Below are positions 63,907 to 64,000 of a DNA stretch of 64,000 nucleotides, one piece after another (positions within the stretch are counted from its first letter, which is position 1; each line of letters opens with the position of its first letter). The position numbers and the translations under genes are program-made. Origin of the DNA: Doris montereyensis. Its lineage: Eukaryota; Mollusca; Gastropoda; Nudibranchia; Dorididae. Below the pieces are notes generated by a model. It searched no databases. It worked only from the letters and a program-made list of their open reading frames with translations, and was not told where the DNA came from. The stretch is taken from positions 21,877 to 85,876 of the forward strand of contig JAXRKP010001874.1 of NCBI GenBank assembly GCA_037039925.1, read 5' to 3'.

Positions 63907-63925
63907 TTATTATTATTATTATTAT
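63380..63925. repeat. Composite ATT/ATC and TTC trinucleotide tract
   Basis: 63380-63690 is a mosaic of ATT and TTATCA units. 63691-63905 is an uninterrupted TTC run of about 71 units, followed by more TTA. On the strand of the LAP gene it reads GAA. The Ile/Met/Asn frames here are artefacts. Confidence 0.98.
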
Positions 63926-64000
63926 CTTGATGTGGGCAGTCGATGGGGGAGGGGGGTTCTAGTAGGTTCTTCTTCTTTCCTTTCTCTCTGTCACCAATCT
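63925..64000 (+). repeat. Interspersed repeat family D, copy 3, cut by the window end
   Basis: gtgggcagtcgatgggggag, then ttctagtaggttcttcttc, similar to 62480-62640. It directly abuts the trinucleotide tract. Confidence 0.55.

Overview
The window is animal nuclear DNA from a lophotrochozoan, most probably a mollusc. Genes are intron-rich with GT-AG splice sites, the DNA is AT-rich, and there are many tRNA-derived SINEs, RTE-type LINEs, hAT-like elements and minisatellites. I see nothing prokaryotic or viral. The species is inferred from overall character only.

Three conserved multi-exon genes are recognisable. (1) 651-5803, + strand: the 3' end of mind bomb 1 (mib1), an E3 ubiquitin ligase of the Notch pathway, with the last ankyrin-linker exon and three C-terminal RING fingers. 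Its 5' part lies outside the window. (2) 35216-14495, - strand: a complete 13-exon MFSD1-like lysosomal MFS transporter of about 497 residues. It is tail-to-tail with mib1 and has large introns full of mobile elements. (3) 62019 to about 48935, - strand: the 3' 17 exons of a LAP-family protein (LRRs, long Ser-rich middle, one C-terminal PDZ) resembling Erbin/LRRC7. Its 5' end lies beyond 64000.

Nearly every conserved exon group carries small frame-breaking indels (about 22 in about 6.1 kb of coding sequence by my count), while residues on both sides remain conserved and splice phases work once the indels are allowed for. I read this as residual assembly error rather than three pseudogenes.

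The rest is a layered repeat landscape: three copies of one RTE-like LINE (two near full length, one internally deleted), a second LINE family also reduced to its two ends, a hAT-like transposon inside a SINE, a short hAT-like element inside a LINE, a 230-bp-armed inverted repeat enclosing a reverse-transcriptase fragment, an inverted-repeat element with a 12 x 52-bp minisatellite invaded by a LINE, six copies of one SINE family, several short interspersed families, and a 71-unit TTC/GAA tract in a LAP-gene intron. 5.8-14.5 kb and 44.9-48.9 kb hold no recognisable genes.

The most unusual material is the nested mobile-element architecture, above all the two independent 1-kb LINE derivatives that keep both termini, and the minisatellite-bearing inverted-repeat element at 39.4-43.8 kb. 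No convincing new enzymatic or defence system was found.
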